From positions 1 to 64,000 of the forward strand of contig JBFLVI010000002.1 of assembly GCA_040758635.1 (NCBI GenBank): a DNA stretch of 64,000 nucleotides. The letters run 5' to 3'. Under the pieces are notes generated by a model. The model did no database searches and was not told where the DNA came from. It saw only the letters and a list, made by a program, of their open reading frames with translations. Positions 16,171 to 24,031 of this stretch are shown here, piece after piece. Position 1 is the first letter of the stretch; every line of letters starts with the position of its first letter. The translations under genes and the position numbers were made by a program. Source of the DNA: Yes71-27 sp040758635 (GTDB lineage Bacteria > Bacillota > Desulfotomaculia > Desulfotomaculales > Ammonificaceae).

Positions 16171-16878
16171 TTAACGATATACCGATACTTCCTCCTTTAA
16201 CTCGGCCTCAATCTTGGCCTTAATCTGACTTATCTTTTTTGAGATGGAGCTTATATTGTACCCGGTTTCCAGAGCAATCTGTCCAAGCCCCTTATTTTCT
16301 ACAAAACGCTTGTACAGCAACAAGCGCTCAAAGCGTGTCAGCGAACTGAAGGGCGGCAACGAACTTTCATTGACCCAGGATATATCGATAATACTTTCTG
16401 GGGTCTGTGGAGAAGGATAGCCGTCAACATCACAGTAATAAACAAAATCCTGCAGCAGTTTGCTCAGCTGGCGATAAACCCAGAAGTGGAAACTGGACGA
16501 CAGGTACGCCAAAAAGCTGCGCCCCTCGTATTTATAACGCATGGCCATTTCTAAAAGCGCTACACAGAGCTCGTTGTAAATTTCCGCGTCTTCATAGTCC
16601 CGAAGGCACCTGTCCAAAGCCTTCCCGATGCTTTTTGCGACGCGCGCCGCGAACGGCGATGAAGAATGCCCTTTCAAAAGCTCCTTACGAGCGCGCTCGT
16701 CGGCTACAAAAAGAGACAGGAAAACCACCGTAGGCCGGTCCTTGACATTTACATTGCCACGAAGCAAGTCCATATACTTGGACAACAAGGGGCGAAACCG
16801 CTGTATAATCTTCCCGGCTACGGGTTCGCCTTCCTGGTAAGACTTTATAAGTAACTCAATATCGTCTTCAACTTGCAT
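16171..16878 (-). CDS. Sigma-70-like transcription factor
   Basis: The product has 235 residues from ATG 16878, chosen over a longer frame because GGGAGG lies five to six bases upstream. The C-terminal 60 residues look like sigma region 4 (LTRFERLLLYKRFVENKGLG then a helix-turn-helix IALETGYNISSISKKISQ). The middle contains MRYKYEGRSFLAYLSSSFHF, which recalls region 2. It is shorter than a housekeeping sigma. A phage-borne sigma factor commonly directs late genes, and here it lies in the early operon, its 5' end overlapping the resolvase gene. Family assignment is from motifs only; it could instead be a sigma-like regulator of other kind. Confidence 0.72.
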   Translation of the reverse strand: MQVEDDIELLIKSYQEGEPVAGKIIQRFRPLLSKYMDLLRGNVNVKDRPTVVFLSLFVADERARKELLKGHSSSPFAARVAKSIGKALDRCLRDYEDAEIYNELCVALLEMAMRYKYEGRSFLAYLSSSFHFWVYRQLSKLLQDFVYYCDVDGYPSPQTPESIIDISWVNESSLPPFSSLTRFERLLLYKRFVENKGLGQIALETGYNISSISKKISQIKAKIEAELKEEVSVYR

Positions 16879-17347
16879 GCTCAGCCTCCCACGCATAAAT
16901 AAGCGCAATCGCGTCAGATTCGTTGTGAGTTAAAGTATCTCGAATGTTATAAAATCTTTTTACTGCGTCCTCGACTTGCTTCTTTGAGGCGTTTCCTTTG
17001 CCAGCCACTATCAGTTTTACCCGCGCCGGAGGGAAGAGGCAAAACTCCGCACCGCAAAACGCGGCGGCCAGCATGGCCGCCCCACGAAATATACATAAAA
17101 GTTTGAATGTGTTCAAGTTCTTGTGACCAAATTGGTCCTCGCAGACCACGACCTTTGCTCCTGACCTCTGTATGAGCTCAACTACCTTGGTATAGAATTG
17201 CCAAAGCCTCTCTTGAAGAGAGGCTTTGGGCGACAGCACTATCTCGCCGTATTCCAGTTCAGCACCTCGTTTGACGGCATAGCCACTCACATAGCTCGCG
17301 GGGTCCAGACTAACGATAGCTGTCAAGGTAAATGACATTACCATCAC
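16868..17347 (-). CDS. RuvC-like Holliday junction resolvase
   Basis: The 159-residue product has RuvC-type acidic residues: Asp15 in IVSLDPASYVSGYAV, Glu70 in VVVCEDQFG and Asp145 in HNESDAIALIYAW. It also has the Lys-rich loop GKGNASKKQVEDAVKRFY typical of RuvC. The length matches cellular RuvC (about 160-170). It would resolve branched DNA before packaging or during recombination. The start could be ATG 17338 rather than 17347; both overlap the end of the upstream gene by about 30-40 bases. Its own end overlaps the sigma-like gene. Confidence 0.85.
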   Translation of the reverse strand: MMVMSFTLTAIVSLDPASYVSGYAVKRGAELEYGEIVLSPKASLQERLWQFYTKVVELIQRSGAKVVVCEDQFGHKNLNTFKLLCIFRGAAMLAAAFCGAEFCLFPPARVKLIVAGKGNASKKQVEDAVKRFYNIRDTLTHNESDAIALIYAWEAEHAS

Positions 17348-17750
17348 TTTGTTTTATGGAAATCTTTTTTAAGTCGTTGTCGTCAACAGATTCCCCCTGT
17401 TCCAGCATCAGACCGATGGTTAAAAGGATGTCGGGGCCATCATACTGTATCGACCAAATAAAATCGTCAAACTGCTTATTGTATTTGGTTGAGAAATTAA
17501 TCAGATAATTTCGCCAAATATAATCCCTCAGGTAGGCCTCCGTTAGCTCGTCCCTAATCCACATTACTTTCTGGTCGAGCTTACAGTTTTCCCATTCATC
17601 ACTGTTCTGTGAAACCAGGTTGCAAATAATGTCGCAGTCATCCACCGACTCAAAGCGAGTAGAATCTATTATTTCCCTCGCTTCTTCACGGGTGAAAAAA
17701 TAGTCAGCCCATACCATTTCCGAGTCTTTTCGCGTCGAAACCTCAGGCAT
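17310..17750 (-). CDS. Hypothetical acidic protein
   Basis: The 146-residue product is strongly acidic (EVSTRKDSEMVWADYFFTRE; many Asp/Glu) and of mixed helix, with no recognisable motif. ATG 17750 is preceded by GGGGGACTGAGAA. The 3' end overlaps the resolvase gene by 38 bases, which argues for coupled translation. Acidic phage proteins of this size can be DNA mimics or inhibitors, but nothing here proves that. Confidence 0.65.
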   Translation of the reverse strand: MPEVSTRKDSEMVWADYFFTREEAREIIDSTRFESVDDCDIICNLVSQNSDEWENCKLDQKVMWIRDELTEAYLRDYIWRNYLINFSTKYNKQFDDFIWSIQYDGPDILLTIGLMLEQGESVDDNDLKKISIKQSDGNVIYLDSYR

Positions 17751-17764
17751 TTCTCAGTCCCCCG

Positions 17765-17956
17765 TTACTTAGACACAGTAGTAATAATGTACACCAGTGT
17801 CTTCGCCGTGATTTTTCCCGCTGAATAAAGTTCATGTGCTTTTTTGATGCGTTCACTGCCCTGTAACTTATCCAATTCTTCTAAGATTCTTAGCTCGCTT
17901 AGGTCCTTAAGCACCCTCAAAGGTGTGTCCTCGTCTTCAATAAAGTGCGCAATCAA
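17765..17956 (-). CDS. Small hypothetical protein
   Basis: This encodes 63 residues. I set the start at TTG 17956, six bases after AGGAGGG and overlapping the stop of the upstream gene (TTGA overlap), rather than at the far upstream frame start. The product is helical and charged (LRVLKDLSELRILEELDKLQ). Function unknown. Confidence 0.55.
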   Translation of the reverse strand: MIAHFIEDEDTPLRVLKDLSELRILEELDKLQGSERIKKAHELYSAGKITAKTLVYIITTVSK

Positions 17957-18258
17957 TGCAAACCCTCCTGTCGCTCGATTTGTGAGGCCATTTGGCCGGC
18001 GACTTCCAGCATCTTGAGCGCGAACAAGCAGACTTCGGCAACGCCGCACTTATTATTCTCCAAATGGGCCATTGTGGGCGCTATGAACCGCTCATTAAAG
18101 GCCTGGTCGTAATCCCTCCAGACCAAGCCGTGGTCGTCGAGCGGCACGTCTTTGGTAATGCCGAGGTAAGTATGAATAGCACCATTTAAAGCGAGAAAAA
18201 GCATTGCAGTATAATACCGCGCCTTTTCCTTCATTTCGGCTGCTTGCTTATCGTTCAA
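17953..18258 (-). CDS. Hypothetical protein
   Basis: The 101-residue product starts at TTG 18258 with AAGGGTG upstream. It is mostly helical (AAEMKEKARYYTAMLFLALN, ALKMLEVAGQMASQIERQEG) and has no known motif. It ends in a TTGA overlap with the next small gene, so both are probably made together. It lies just after the subtilisin gene in transcription order, four bases from its stop. Confidence 0.62.
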   Translation of the reverse strand: MNDKQAAEMKEKARYYTAMLFLALNGAIHTYLGITKDVPLDDHGLVWRDYDQAFNERFIAPTMAHLENNKCGVAEVCLFALKMLEVAGQMASQIERQEGLH

Positions 18259-18262
18259 AACA

Positions 18263-19165
18263 TCACACCCTTTTAAATTTTAATAATTTCACAGCGTTAA
18301 TCAGACCGAAACCATAAGTGTCGTCCCGTCCCTCTGGGCCCAGGTCAACAGCCGCGTGCGCCAAACACTGCTTTACTTCACCGGGGCGCAGCTCCAGCCC
18401 CCTTTTATAAGCAAGAGCCAGATAAAGTGCAAGCACGCCTGAAACTACAGGCGCCGCCATCGACGTGCCGCTGAGCACAGCATACCGCGCAGGCGGGAAC
18501 GTACTCAGGATATCAACACCCGGGGCGGAAACGAAAGCCTCGGGCCCCCGATTTGTAAACACTGCCGGGTCCATGCCGGGGTCGACCGCCGTAACGGCAA
18601 TCACCTCTTCATAAGCAGCGGGATAACCCACCCTGCCGCTTTCGTTGCCGGCGGCAGCTACAACCACAGCGCCTGCGTCCACGACCGTTTTAATTAAGGA
18701 GTGAAACTCGTCCGGCAACTGACTGGAAGTACCCAGGCTCATAGATATAATGTCGGCTTCCTGCTCCAGCGCCCACAAGAGTCCAGCGGCAATCCACTCC
18801 AGCTCGCCGCGACCGTCGTCGCCTAAAACTTTCGCGATAACAAGCTTGCATTTCGGCGCTACGCCGACCACGCCACGGCCATTATCGGTGCCCGCAATTA
18901 TACCGGCCACATGAGTTCCGTGCCCATGTCTGTCCACAAAATCGCCGCGGTCAGAAGTGGTGAAATTGGCAGCACAGAGGATATTTTCTTTGAGGTCCGG
19001 ATGGTTTACGTCTACGCCCGTGTCGAGCACAGCAACCTTGACTCCATCGCCCTTGACAAACTTCCAGGCGAGGGGAGCCATAACCATCTGGACTCCCCAA
19101 TCGATAACCTCTCCCGGGACAAAATCCTGCACCTTCAAGATTTTATGGTCCGCTAAAGTAAACAA
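18263..19165 (-). CDS. Subtilisin-like serine protease, intracellular type
   Basis: This S8 family protease has 300 residues with the full catalytic triad: Asp48 in VAVLDTGVD, His82 in HGHGTHVAG and Ser235 in LSGTSMAAP, plus the oxyanion Asn in AAAGNESG. It has no signal peptide and only a very short N-terminal extension (QDFVPGEVIDWGVQMVMAP), like Bacillus intracellular subtilisins with a short propeptide. TTG 19165 is set by AGGAGGT about eight bases upstream. The surprise is the place: inside the phage replication operon between a Cas4-like nuclease and small genes. It may act on host or phage proteins early in infection, or as a maturation protease; substrate unknown. Confidence 0.92.
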   Translation of the reverse strand: MFTLADHKILKVQDFVPGEVIDWGVQMVMAPLAWKFVKGDGVKVAVLDTGVDVNHPDLKENILCAANFTTSDRGDFVDRHGHGTHVAGIIAGTDNGRGVVGVAPKCKLVIAKVLGDDGRGELEWIAAGLLWALEQEADIISMSLGTSSQLPDEFHSLIKTVVDAGAVVVAAAGNESGRVGYPAAYEEVIAVTAVDPGMDPAVFTNRGPEAFVSAPGVDILSTFPPARYAVLSGTSMAAPVVSGVLALYLALAYKRGLELRPGEVKQCLAHAAVDLGPEGRDDTYGFGLINAVKLLKFKRV

Positions 19166-19177
19166 GCAATCTACCTC

Positions 19178-19942
19178 CTACACACCCCCACTCCCCTCTA
19201 AAGCTTGAGCGCTGAAGGGCCAGCGCCTGCATTCCTCTATATAGTTGCACACTGCACAGCCGCTCTCGGAAGTGCGCGGGTAAAAAACTCCGCGTCCAAT
19301 CTCTTCTTTTACGGCACGTAACGTCTCGGACAGCCTGAGATAATTAACGTGGCCAAACTTAACGTGAATCTCTTTCCCGCTCGGGATGCAAATAACGGAT
19401 ACGTGCTTTTCCTTTGTGCCGTAGAGGGACCGAAAGCCGTAAGACTTTGCTGCCAGCGTAACATCACGCCGAAACAAAAAGGAGTACGGAGGGGCAACAC
19501 GCACCTCCACCAGTTCAACGCCCTCACCCGGGATACTTCGAATCAAGTCTATCTCGCCGCAGAGCTCAATACCATCAAAGTCAGCTTTATAAGGCTGACC
19601 GGCCATAACAACCTTTGATGTCTTAGACATTTCTCTGTTATACAGCTCGTACAGCAACTCCAGGTGAGAAACCTCACGACCGCTGTACCGTCGCCAGCCC
19701 GGGTCCCCCGACTGGATGCCCTCTCTCCAGTGGCGGCAAAATACATTAGCAACAGAGCGCCACTTTGGACACCTTGCGTCCATCAAGCCATACCACAAAT
19801 GACGCATAGATAGCTTGTAAACGCCCTCCACGGAAAAAGAAGACCGGGTGGGAATAGATTTTCTAAAATGATAAGCAAGCGGACAGGAAAGATATAGAAA
19901 TAAATCGCTCTCTACCAATCGCGCTCCCCCTAGTATAGGCAA
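19178..19942 (-). CDS. Degenerate Cas4/RecB-like PD-(D/E)XK protein
   Basis: The 254-residue product shares the layout of the nuclease at 12,414: Cys20 near the N-terminus, Asp132 in CGEIDLIRS, Glu146 in VELVEVRV, and a C-terminal Cys cluster GCAVCNYIEEC that could hold an iron-sulfur cluster. The catalytic Lys is replaced by Arg148, so nuclease activity may be weak or lost and the protein may be structural or DNA-binding. The start is TTG 19942, directly after the previous gene's stop. It lies next to the subtilisin gene and four genes from the helicase/primase pair. Assignment is by motif spacing only. Confidence 0.65.
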   Translation of the reverse strand: MPILGGARLVESDLFLYLSCPLAYHFRKSIPTRSSFSVEGVYKLSMRHLWYGLMDARCPKWRSVANVFCRHWREGIQSGDPGWRRYSGREVSHLELLYELYNREMSKTSKVVMAGQPYKADFDGIELCGEIDLIRSIPGEGVELVEVRVAPPYSFLFRRDVTLAAKSYGFRSLYGTKEKHVSVICIPSGKEIHVKFGHVNYLRLSETLRAVKEEIGRGVFYPRTSESGCAVCNYIEECRRWPFSAQALEGSGGV

Positions 19943-20320
19943 TCAGTAGCTTTCCCACATCGTGTGAATTATTACTTTATCGGGATGGACGCCAAATTCG
20001 GAAGCCACCCAATGTTTCTCCTGTAAAATCTGTTGTTCGCGGGGCGTAAGCTTCCTTTTGCGGACCAGGTCCGTAACGTACACCAGATGCCGAAAGGGAT
20101 ACATAAAGGAATATTTCGCCTCGACCTCACCGGTGAAACGAAACGGCAAATAACTGCGATACATCTTTTTTAGCTCCTTGATAGACCTGGGCTCCTCCTT
20201 CGCGTGCACCTGGATACCACGATAGTCAATCGCCTCGGCCAGCTCGCTATAGTCGCACGCTAGTTGGCGAAAAAGACTCGACAACAACAAACAACCCTCC
20301 CCAAGCGACAAACCTTTCAT
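19943..20320 (-). CDS. Hypothetical protein
   Basis: The 125-residue product is basic and helical. The segment KRKLTPREQQILQEKHWVAS near 90-110 resembles the start of an HTH-like region (LTPREQQIL is common in regulators), but a complete DNA-binding fold is not visible. The ATG overlaps the upstream stop (ATGA). Function unknown. Confidence 0.62.
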   Translation of the reverse strand: MKGLSLGEGCLLLSSLFRQLACDYSELAEAIDYRGIQVHAKEEPRSIKELKKMYRSYLPFRFTGEVEAKYSFMYPFRHLVYVTDLVRKRKLTPREQQILQEKHWVASEFGVHPDKVIIHTMWESY

Positions 20321-20553
20321 CCCACGACCCTTATGCCGTAACCAAGCAGTCTTCTTATCTCAGCGAGCTGTACCAAGACAAGCTCGAGCTGCTCCCCTAC
20401 ACGACGCAAAACCTCGGGGTCCTGAACATAGAGCTTTACGTCTTCCCTTGAGAATATAACGTCATAATCTTTTAGCACCTCAGAAATGTGGCTCATCTCA
20501 TCGTCCCTCAACCCTGGCTGACCGTAAACCACAACCTGAACCAGCGGTCGCAT
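20317..20553 (-). CDS. Hypothetical protein
   Basis: This 78-residue protein has GAGGTG before ATG 20553. A mixed beta/helix pattern (VQVVVYGQPGLRDDEMSHIS then a helical EQLELVLVQLAEIRRLLG) is visible without a known motif. Coupled to the next gene by an ATGA overlap. Confidence 0.62.
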   Translation of the reverse strand: MRPLVQVVVYGQPGLRDDEMSHISEVLKDYDVIFSREDVKLYVQDPEVLRRVGEQLELVLVQLAEIRRLLGYGIRVVG

Positions 20554-20556
20554 AAA

Positions 20557-20796
20557 TCACCTCACCTCGGGGCGCAGGGTCATGCGCGATATAAGTTCCG
20601 GAGTGTGCCGCTGTGTGTTGCAGGTGGGCACTGAACAGCTCAAACACTTTGCGAAACTCAAATCAAAAGCCCGACACCGGTAGCAAAGACGGCACTCCTC
20701 GAAATTAGCGCACTGCCGCAACGCTTTGTGTCGCGGCAGCTCCCAATACTGGTATCCAATCTGGATTCGTTTGTCGAACCACACCCGTCTGGTCAT
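20557..20796 (-). CDS. Cys-rich small protein
   Basis: The 79-residue product has eight Cys in its second half (QCANFEECRLCYRCRAF, CLSCSVPTC), likely to bind one or two zinc ions or an iron-sulfur cluster. It has no known domain. The ATG overlaps the stop of the coiled-coil gene upstream (ATGA). Confidence 0.65.
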   Translation of the reverse strand: MTRRVWFDKRIQIGYQYWELPRHKALRQCANFEECRLCYRCRAFDLSFAKCLSCSVPTCNTQRHTPELISRMTLRPEVR

Positions 20797-21143
20797 CTTT
20801 TCTTTTTCTTCCCCTTGGGTTCTTTTTGCTGGCCCTCCGGCCAGAGCATCAACATCTGGCGCAGAGAAAGCTCGACGATTTCATCCTTATCTTCCACTTT
20901 TTCAGCACCCTGCACGATATCATGGAGCCACTTACGGAACTCTACTACTTCTTCTAACTGCCCCAGTAAAGGCCTTAACTTATTAAGTAGCGAAGATACC
21001 TCAGTCATATCTGCTTTTTTCAGCTCATCTTGTAAAGAGCCAATCTCGCTCTTGAGGCTGTCGTACTTTCTGTCCGTCTCCCTGAGAATGACAGCGGCGC
21101 GCGCGGCCACCTCAGAAATCGATTTAAAGTAAAACTTTATCAT
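20793..21143 (-). CDS. Coiled-coil protein
   Basis: The 116-residue product has a long heptad-like region (RKYDSLKSEIGSLQDELKKA, then LLNKLRPLLGQLEEVVEF) and a Lys-rich end. ATG 21143 overlaps the upstream stop, with GGAGGAGC before it. Probably a partner of the helicase or of the next coiled-coil protein; inferred from position only. Confidence 0.65.
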   Translation of the reverse strand: MIKFYFKSISEVAARAAVILRETDRKYDSLKSEIGSLQDELKKADMTEVSSLLNKLRPLLGQLEEVVEFRKWLHDIVQGAEKVEDKDEIVELSLRQMLMLWPEGQQKEPKGKKKKR

Positions 21144-21460
21144 GCGCTCCTCCCCGTACCACTTAAATATGCGGACAGCGCCCGGACCAGCTGGTCGTTG
21201 CCCGCATTAATCATTTCAACCACCGCCTCGATATGTGTGAGCTCCTGTTGTGCAACGGCAACAGCATCGGCAACACAATCAAGCTCACGCCCTATCGCAG
21301 CAATGACGTTGCCGAAGTTTCCCCGTGACAAGAAGCAATTTTCGAGGCCCATCAGGCCATGAAAACAATTTTCTAGCTCGGTATAGGAATGTTCAAGGTT
21401 GTCCATCCGGTTCTTGAGCTCCCGCTGTCTGAGACTCAGAAAATTCAGCAACTGCTGCAT
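21140..21460 (-). CDS. Coiled-coil protein
   Basis: The 106-residue product starts at ATG 21460 with AAGGGGGA upstream. Predicted long helices (LLNFLSLRQRELKNRMDNLE, AVAVAQQELTHIEAVVEMIN). It lies directly after the helicase gene in transcription order and is coupled to the next coiled-coil gene, so the pair may act at the replication fork. No family recognised. Confidence 0.65.
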   Translation of the reverse strand: MQQLLNFLSLRQRELKNRMDNLEHSYTELENCFHGLMGLENCFLSRGNFGNVIAAIGRELDCVADAVAVAQQELTHIEAVVEMINAGNDQLVRALSAYLSGTGRSA

Positions 21461-21478
21461 TTAAGCGTCCCCCTTACT

Positions 21479-22456
21479 TTATTCCATGATTTTGGACAAG
21501 TACCGTTTATTATCTTCCGACGTCACCTCGACCACCGAAGAAAATTCCGGGATAAACCTGTAAAACAGCCGTCCCTTGAACGAAGAAAGTTTGTTTTTGG
21601 CAAAATGAAACTCTAAAACAGGACGGATACGGCCGTTCTTGTCGGTCCAAAACATCGGCGAGTTTTCGCCCTTACAGTCGACGTCGTTATGAATCAGGCC
21701 GATAAGCTTCGCCTTGTAACATATTTTTATCGTCTCGCGAACGTCCTCGAATATCAGCCTCCTGTTCGAGTTAACCTTACGAACCTCTGCGGTACAAATT
21801 ACCGGAATGCTGTACACCTGCGCCATCCGCTCCAGTTCAGACGCCACAACCTCGTACCTCTGCGACCGGTCTAAATCACCCCTCTTCTCCACTATTAAGT
21901 CGTGAAAAGAATCAACAAACAAAACCAACTGCCGGCCTTCCCTGGCAAGCTCCAGCGCCAGCAAGTGCTCACGCACAACCTCCTCCAGGGCCTCAATTGA
22001 CTGAACGGACGTCTGGTCCAATACCTTAAAGGCCCTTACTGCGTGCGCCAGTCTTTGAAACCCCGCCTCGCGCATCCTTACATAAGCAGGATGTCTGTCG
22101 GGAAATTTCACGGCGGCAATCGGTATGCGTCTGTCCAAAGCTACAACCCGCGCAACTGTATCCCGCAACGAATCATCAATCGAGATGTAAAGAGCATAGA
22201 CTTTATTGTCGGTACCGGTCGCCATATTCCACGCCATCTGGCAGGCAAAAGCAGTCTTGCCCTGGTTGGGCCTCCCAGCGATAATAATGAGTCCCGGTTG
22301 CAATCCATCCGTATGACTATCGAACATCGGGAAACCTGTTTTTATGCCACCGCTACCACCCTCACGCGTTTGTGTTTCTATCCGCTGGACAATCTCCAAC
22401 ATCTGTAACTCGTGCTGGCGAAGAGTCGCTTGAACCTTTTCGGGTAATAAACTCAC
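21479..22456 (-). CDS. DnaB-like replicative helicase / RecA-fold ATPase
   Basis: The 325-residue product has the DnaB C-terminal ATPase core: Walker A GRPNQGKTAFACQMAWNM, a DnaB-like segment IDDSLRDTVARVVALDRRIP, Walker B QLVLFVDSFHDL and a later motif with Arg in ICTAEVRKVNSNRR. The N-terminal primase-interacting domain of DnaB is missing; only about 50 residues precede the core. GTG 22456 is preferred (GAGGGGGC upstream) over an earlier start. Even so it overlaps the end of the primase gene by about 95 bases, linking the two. It probably unwinds DNA at the phage fork as a hexamer. Confidence 0.85.
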   Translation of the reverse strand: MSLLPEKVQATLRQHELQMLEIVQRIETQTREGGSGGIKTGFPMFDSHTDGLQPGLIIIAGRPNQGKTAFACQMAWNMATGTDNKVYALYISIDDSLRDTVARVVALDRRIPIAAVKFPDRHPAYVRMREAGFQRLAHAVRAFKVLDQTSVQSIEALEEVVREHLLALELAREGRQLVLFVDSFHDLIVEKRGDLDRSQRYEVVASELERMAQVYSIPVICTAEVRKVNSNRRLIFEDVRETIKICYKAKLIGLIHNDVDCKGENSPMFWTDKNGRIRPVLEFHFAKNKLSSFKGRLFYRFIPEFSSVVEVTSEDNKRYLSKIME

Positions 22457-23438
22457 AAAGTGCCCCCTCACACTCCGACAATTCACGCATAGACCTACAT
22501 GTGTAAATATACAAGCCCGCGCGCTCGACGATAGACTCTACTTCTCTAAGGGGCATTGGCGGGCAAGTCCGTCCGGCCCAGTCGACAATAACTTCACGCA
22601 GGTGTTTCTGTGAAGCGCCCAACTGAAAGAGGAAACTCGCCAAAGCTATGCATGCGCTGTTCCGGTGACCCCTTGTAGGAGGGTGTTGCAAGAGCCACCT
22701 GACGCAAAGAGGCGCGTCCGACATAACGTCGCTTATAGGTCGCACAACACGGAGCCTTACGGGTCCGAAGGAGTCCCTAATCTCTCGGAGCTTCTTTAAC
22801 TGTGCTTGTGCAGGATAGCTAGGCAAATGCTCGCGTTCCTCCAGGATTCGTGGTACTGTTGCCATTGCGTATATATCCTGCGATGAGAAATTTTGAAGCT
22901 CGTCCACAGAAAGCTGAATCTTATATAGTCCAGTAGAAGAGTGCCTGCTGCCGGGTATGCGGAATAACCTTCTGGAGTCATATACCCTCAGGTCCAAAGT
23001 CCGGTGTTTAAGGACCTTGGATATTTCTGCAGCCAAGCTCTTATATGTTAGGTGCAGGTCTTGGGTAGGCGTAATACCCAATACGACTGCGGGAATAACA
23101 AGATGGATGCCTTTTTTGCCGCTGAAATAAATAATTTGGTCATCGTAGTCAATCCTGAAGATTGCTTTCATGTAGGCACACGCAGTGAGAACATCTTCCC
23201 TAACGTGCTCAAAGTTAACCCCGTCAAAATCTGCATAAAAATCACCGAATTTTACGGCACGGGAAAGAGTCTCGCTATCGTAGCGCTCTTCGAGCTTGGG
23301 TACCCCGTAAGACAATGCCGAGCAGAATACATCTGTTTGATAGTTAGAAAGAAAATCCCGCACCTGGTTTTCCTCGACAAAAATATTACGCCTGAATACA
23401 CCGTTAGAATACCTGACCCCTAATTCCCTCACGAACAC
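22362..23438 (-). CDS. Archaeo-eukaryotic-type (AEP) primase
   Basis: The 358-residue product has the three AEP motifs: Asp70-x-Asp72 in GDFYADFDG, the SGKKGIHL motif with His112, and a third basic/acidic patch in DLRVYDSRRLFRIPGSRHSS near 155-175. The region after 240 (RGHRNSACIALASFLFQLGA) looks like a PriCT-type C-terminal domain of phage primases, and late Cys residues may bind metal. It would make primers for the encoded DnaE. This family in a bacterial phage replaces DnaG; no DnaG is seen. GTG 23438 has GGGACGGGAA upstream. Its 3' end overlaps the helicase gene. Confidence 0.85.
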   Translation of the reverse strand: MFVRELGVRYSNGVFRRNIFVEENQVRDFLSNYQTDVFCSALSYGVPKLEERYDSETLSRAVKFGDFYADFDGVNFEHVREDVLTACAYMKAIFRIDYDDQIIYFSGKKGIHLVIPAVVLGITPTQDLHLTYKSLAAEISKVLKHRTLDLRVYDSRRLFRIPGSRHSSTGLYKIQLSVDELQNFSSQDIYAMATVPRILEEREHLPSYPAQAQLKKLREIRDSFGPVRLRVVRPISDVMSDAPLCVRWLLQHPPTRGHRNSACIALASFLFQLGASQKHLREVIVDWAGRTCPPMPLREVESIVERAGLYIYTCRSMRELSECEGALCEFITRKGSSDSSPARVTDVGDCPADRNTNA

Positions 23439-23465
23439 GATTTCCCGTCCCAGAACATGTTACAA

Positions 23466-23933
23466 TTAGTCTATGTTTTCAAGATACTCGCAAAAGGCCA
23501 GGATATTTTCAGGCGTAATATCTTCCCAGCTCTGTAACAAGCCGTTGCTAAATTTCCTGATGTACGGGTCGAAATCACTGTTGTCGGTAAAGCCAAAACG
23601 CTTTTTAAGGGCGCGCAACCTTTCAAGTCCCTCTACCGGCCACCAGTCAGAACTGTCCGAGGTCTGCGCCGTGCACTCAGCAGAAACCGGTGTGGCCTCT
23701 ATAGAAACAGAAGACAAAACGCCGGGGCGGGCTGTAATTTCCCTGGACCCAAAGTCCAGAAGGGTCTTGCAAAAATCAAGACAGGTGTTAAAAAGAGCGG
23801 TTACCACAGCGCCAATACTACCGTTTTCGTCGACGCGACTTAATGCTTCAGCACAGCACCGCCCCGGGATACTTACTTCCCCTTTAATAAGGTTCCCCTC
23901 GAGGACTTCTACCGTAAACCGGCATTCCTGCAT
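23466..23933 (-). CDS. Hypothetical early protein
   Basis: The 155-residue product has ATG 23933 preferred, as GAGGGGTGA lies five bases upstream and would overlap a GTG start at 23942. The front half is beta-rich with Cys (MQECRFTVEVLEGNLIKGEV) and the end is helical (KKRFGFTDNSDFDPYIRKFS). It is the first gene after the promoter at 23,955-23,982, so it leads the early operon. No family recognised. Confidence 0.65.
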   Translation of the reverse strand: MQECRFTVEVLEGNLIKGEVSIPGRCCAEALSRVDENGSIGAVVTALFNTCLDFCKTLLDFGSREITARPGVLSSVSIEATPVSAECTAQTSDSSDWWPVEGLERLRALKKRFGFTDNSDFDPYIRKFSNGLLQSWEDITPENILAFCEYLENID

Positions 23934-23954
23934 CAAACTCACCCCTCACAGTAC

Positions 23955-23982
23955 ATTATATCACAATTATTATAATCAACAA
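23955..23982 (-). promoter_or_regulatory. Probable early promoter for the replication block
   Basis: On the - strand a -35-like TTGTTG (23,982-23,977) and a perfect -10 TATAAT (23,960-23,955) are 16 bases apart in very AT-rich DNA, about 20 bases before the first early gene. It would drive the left-going genes down to the terminator at 8,109. Confidence 0.6.
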
Positions 23983-24031
23983 ATAAACGGGGCAAGTTTT
24001 TAATAATATTATCGCAAAACCCGTGGAAAAA

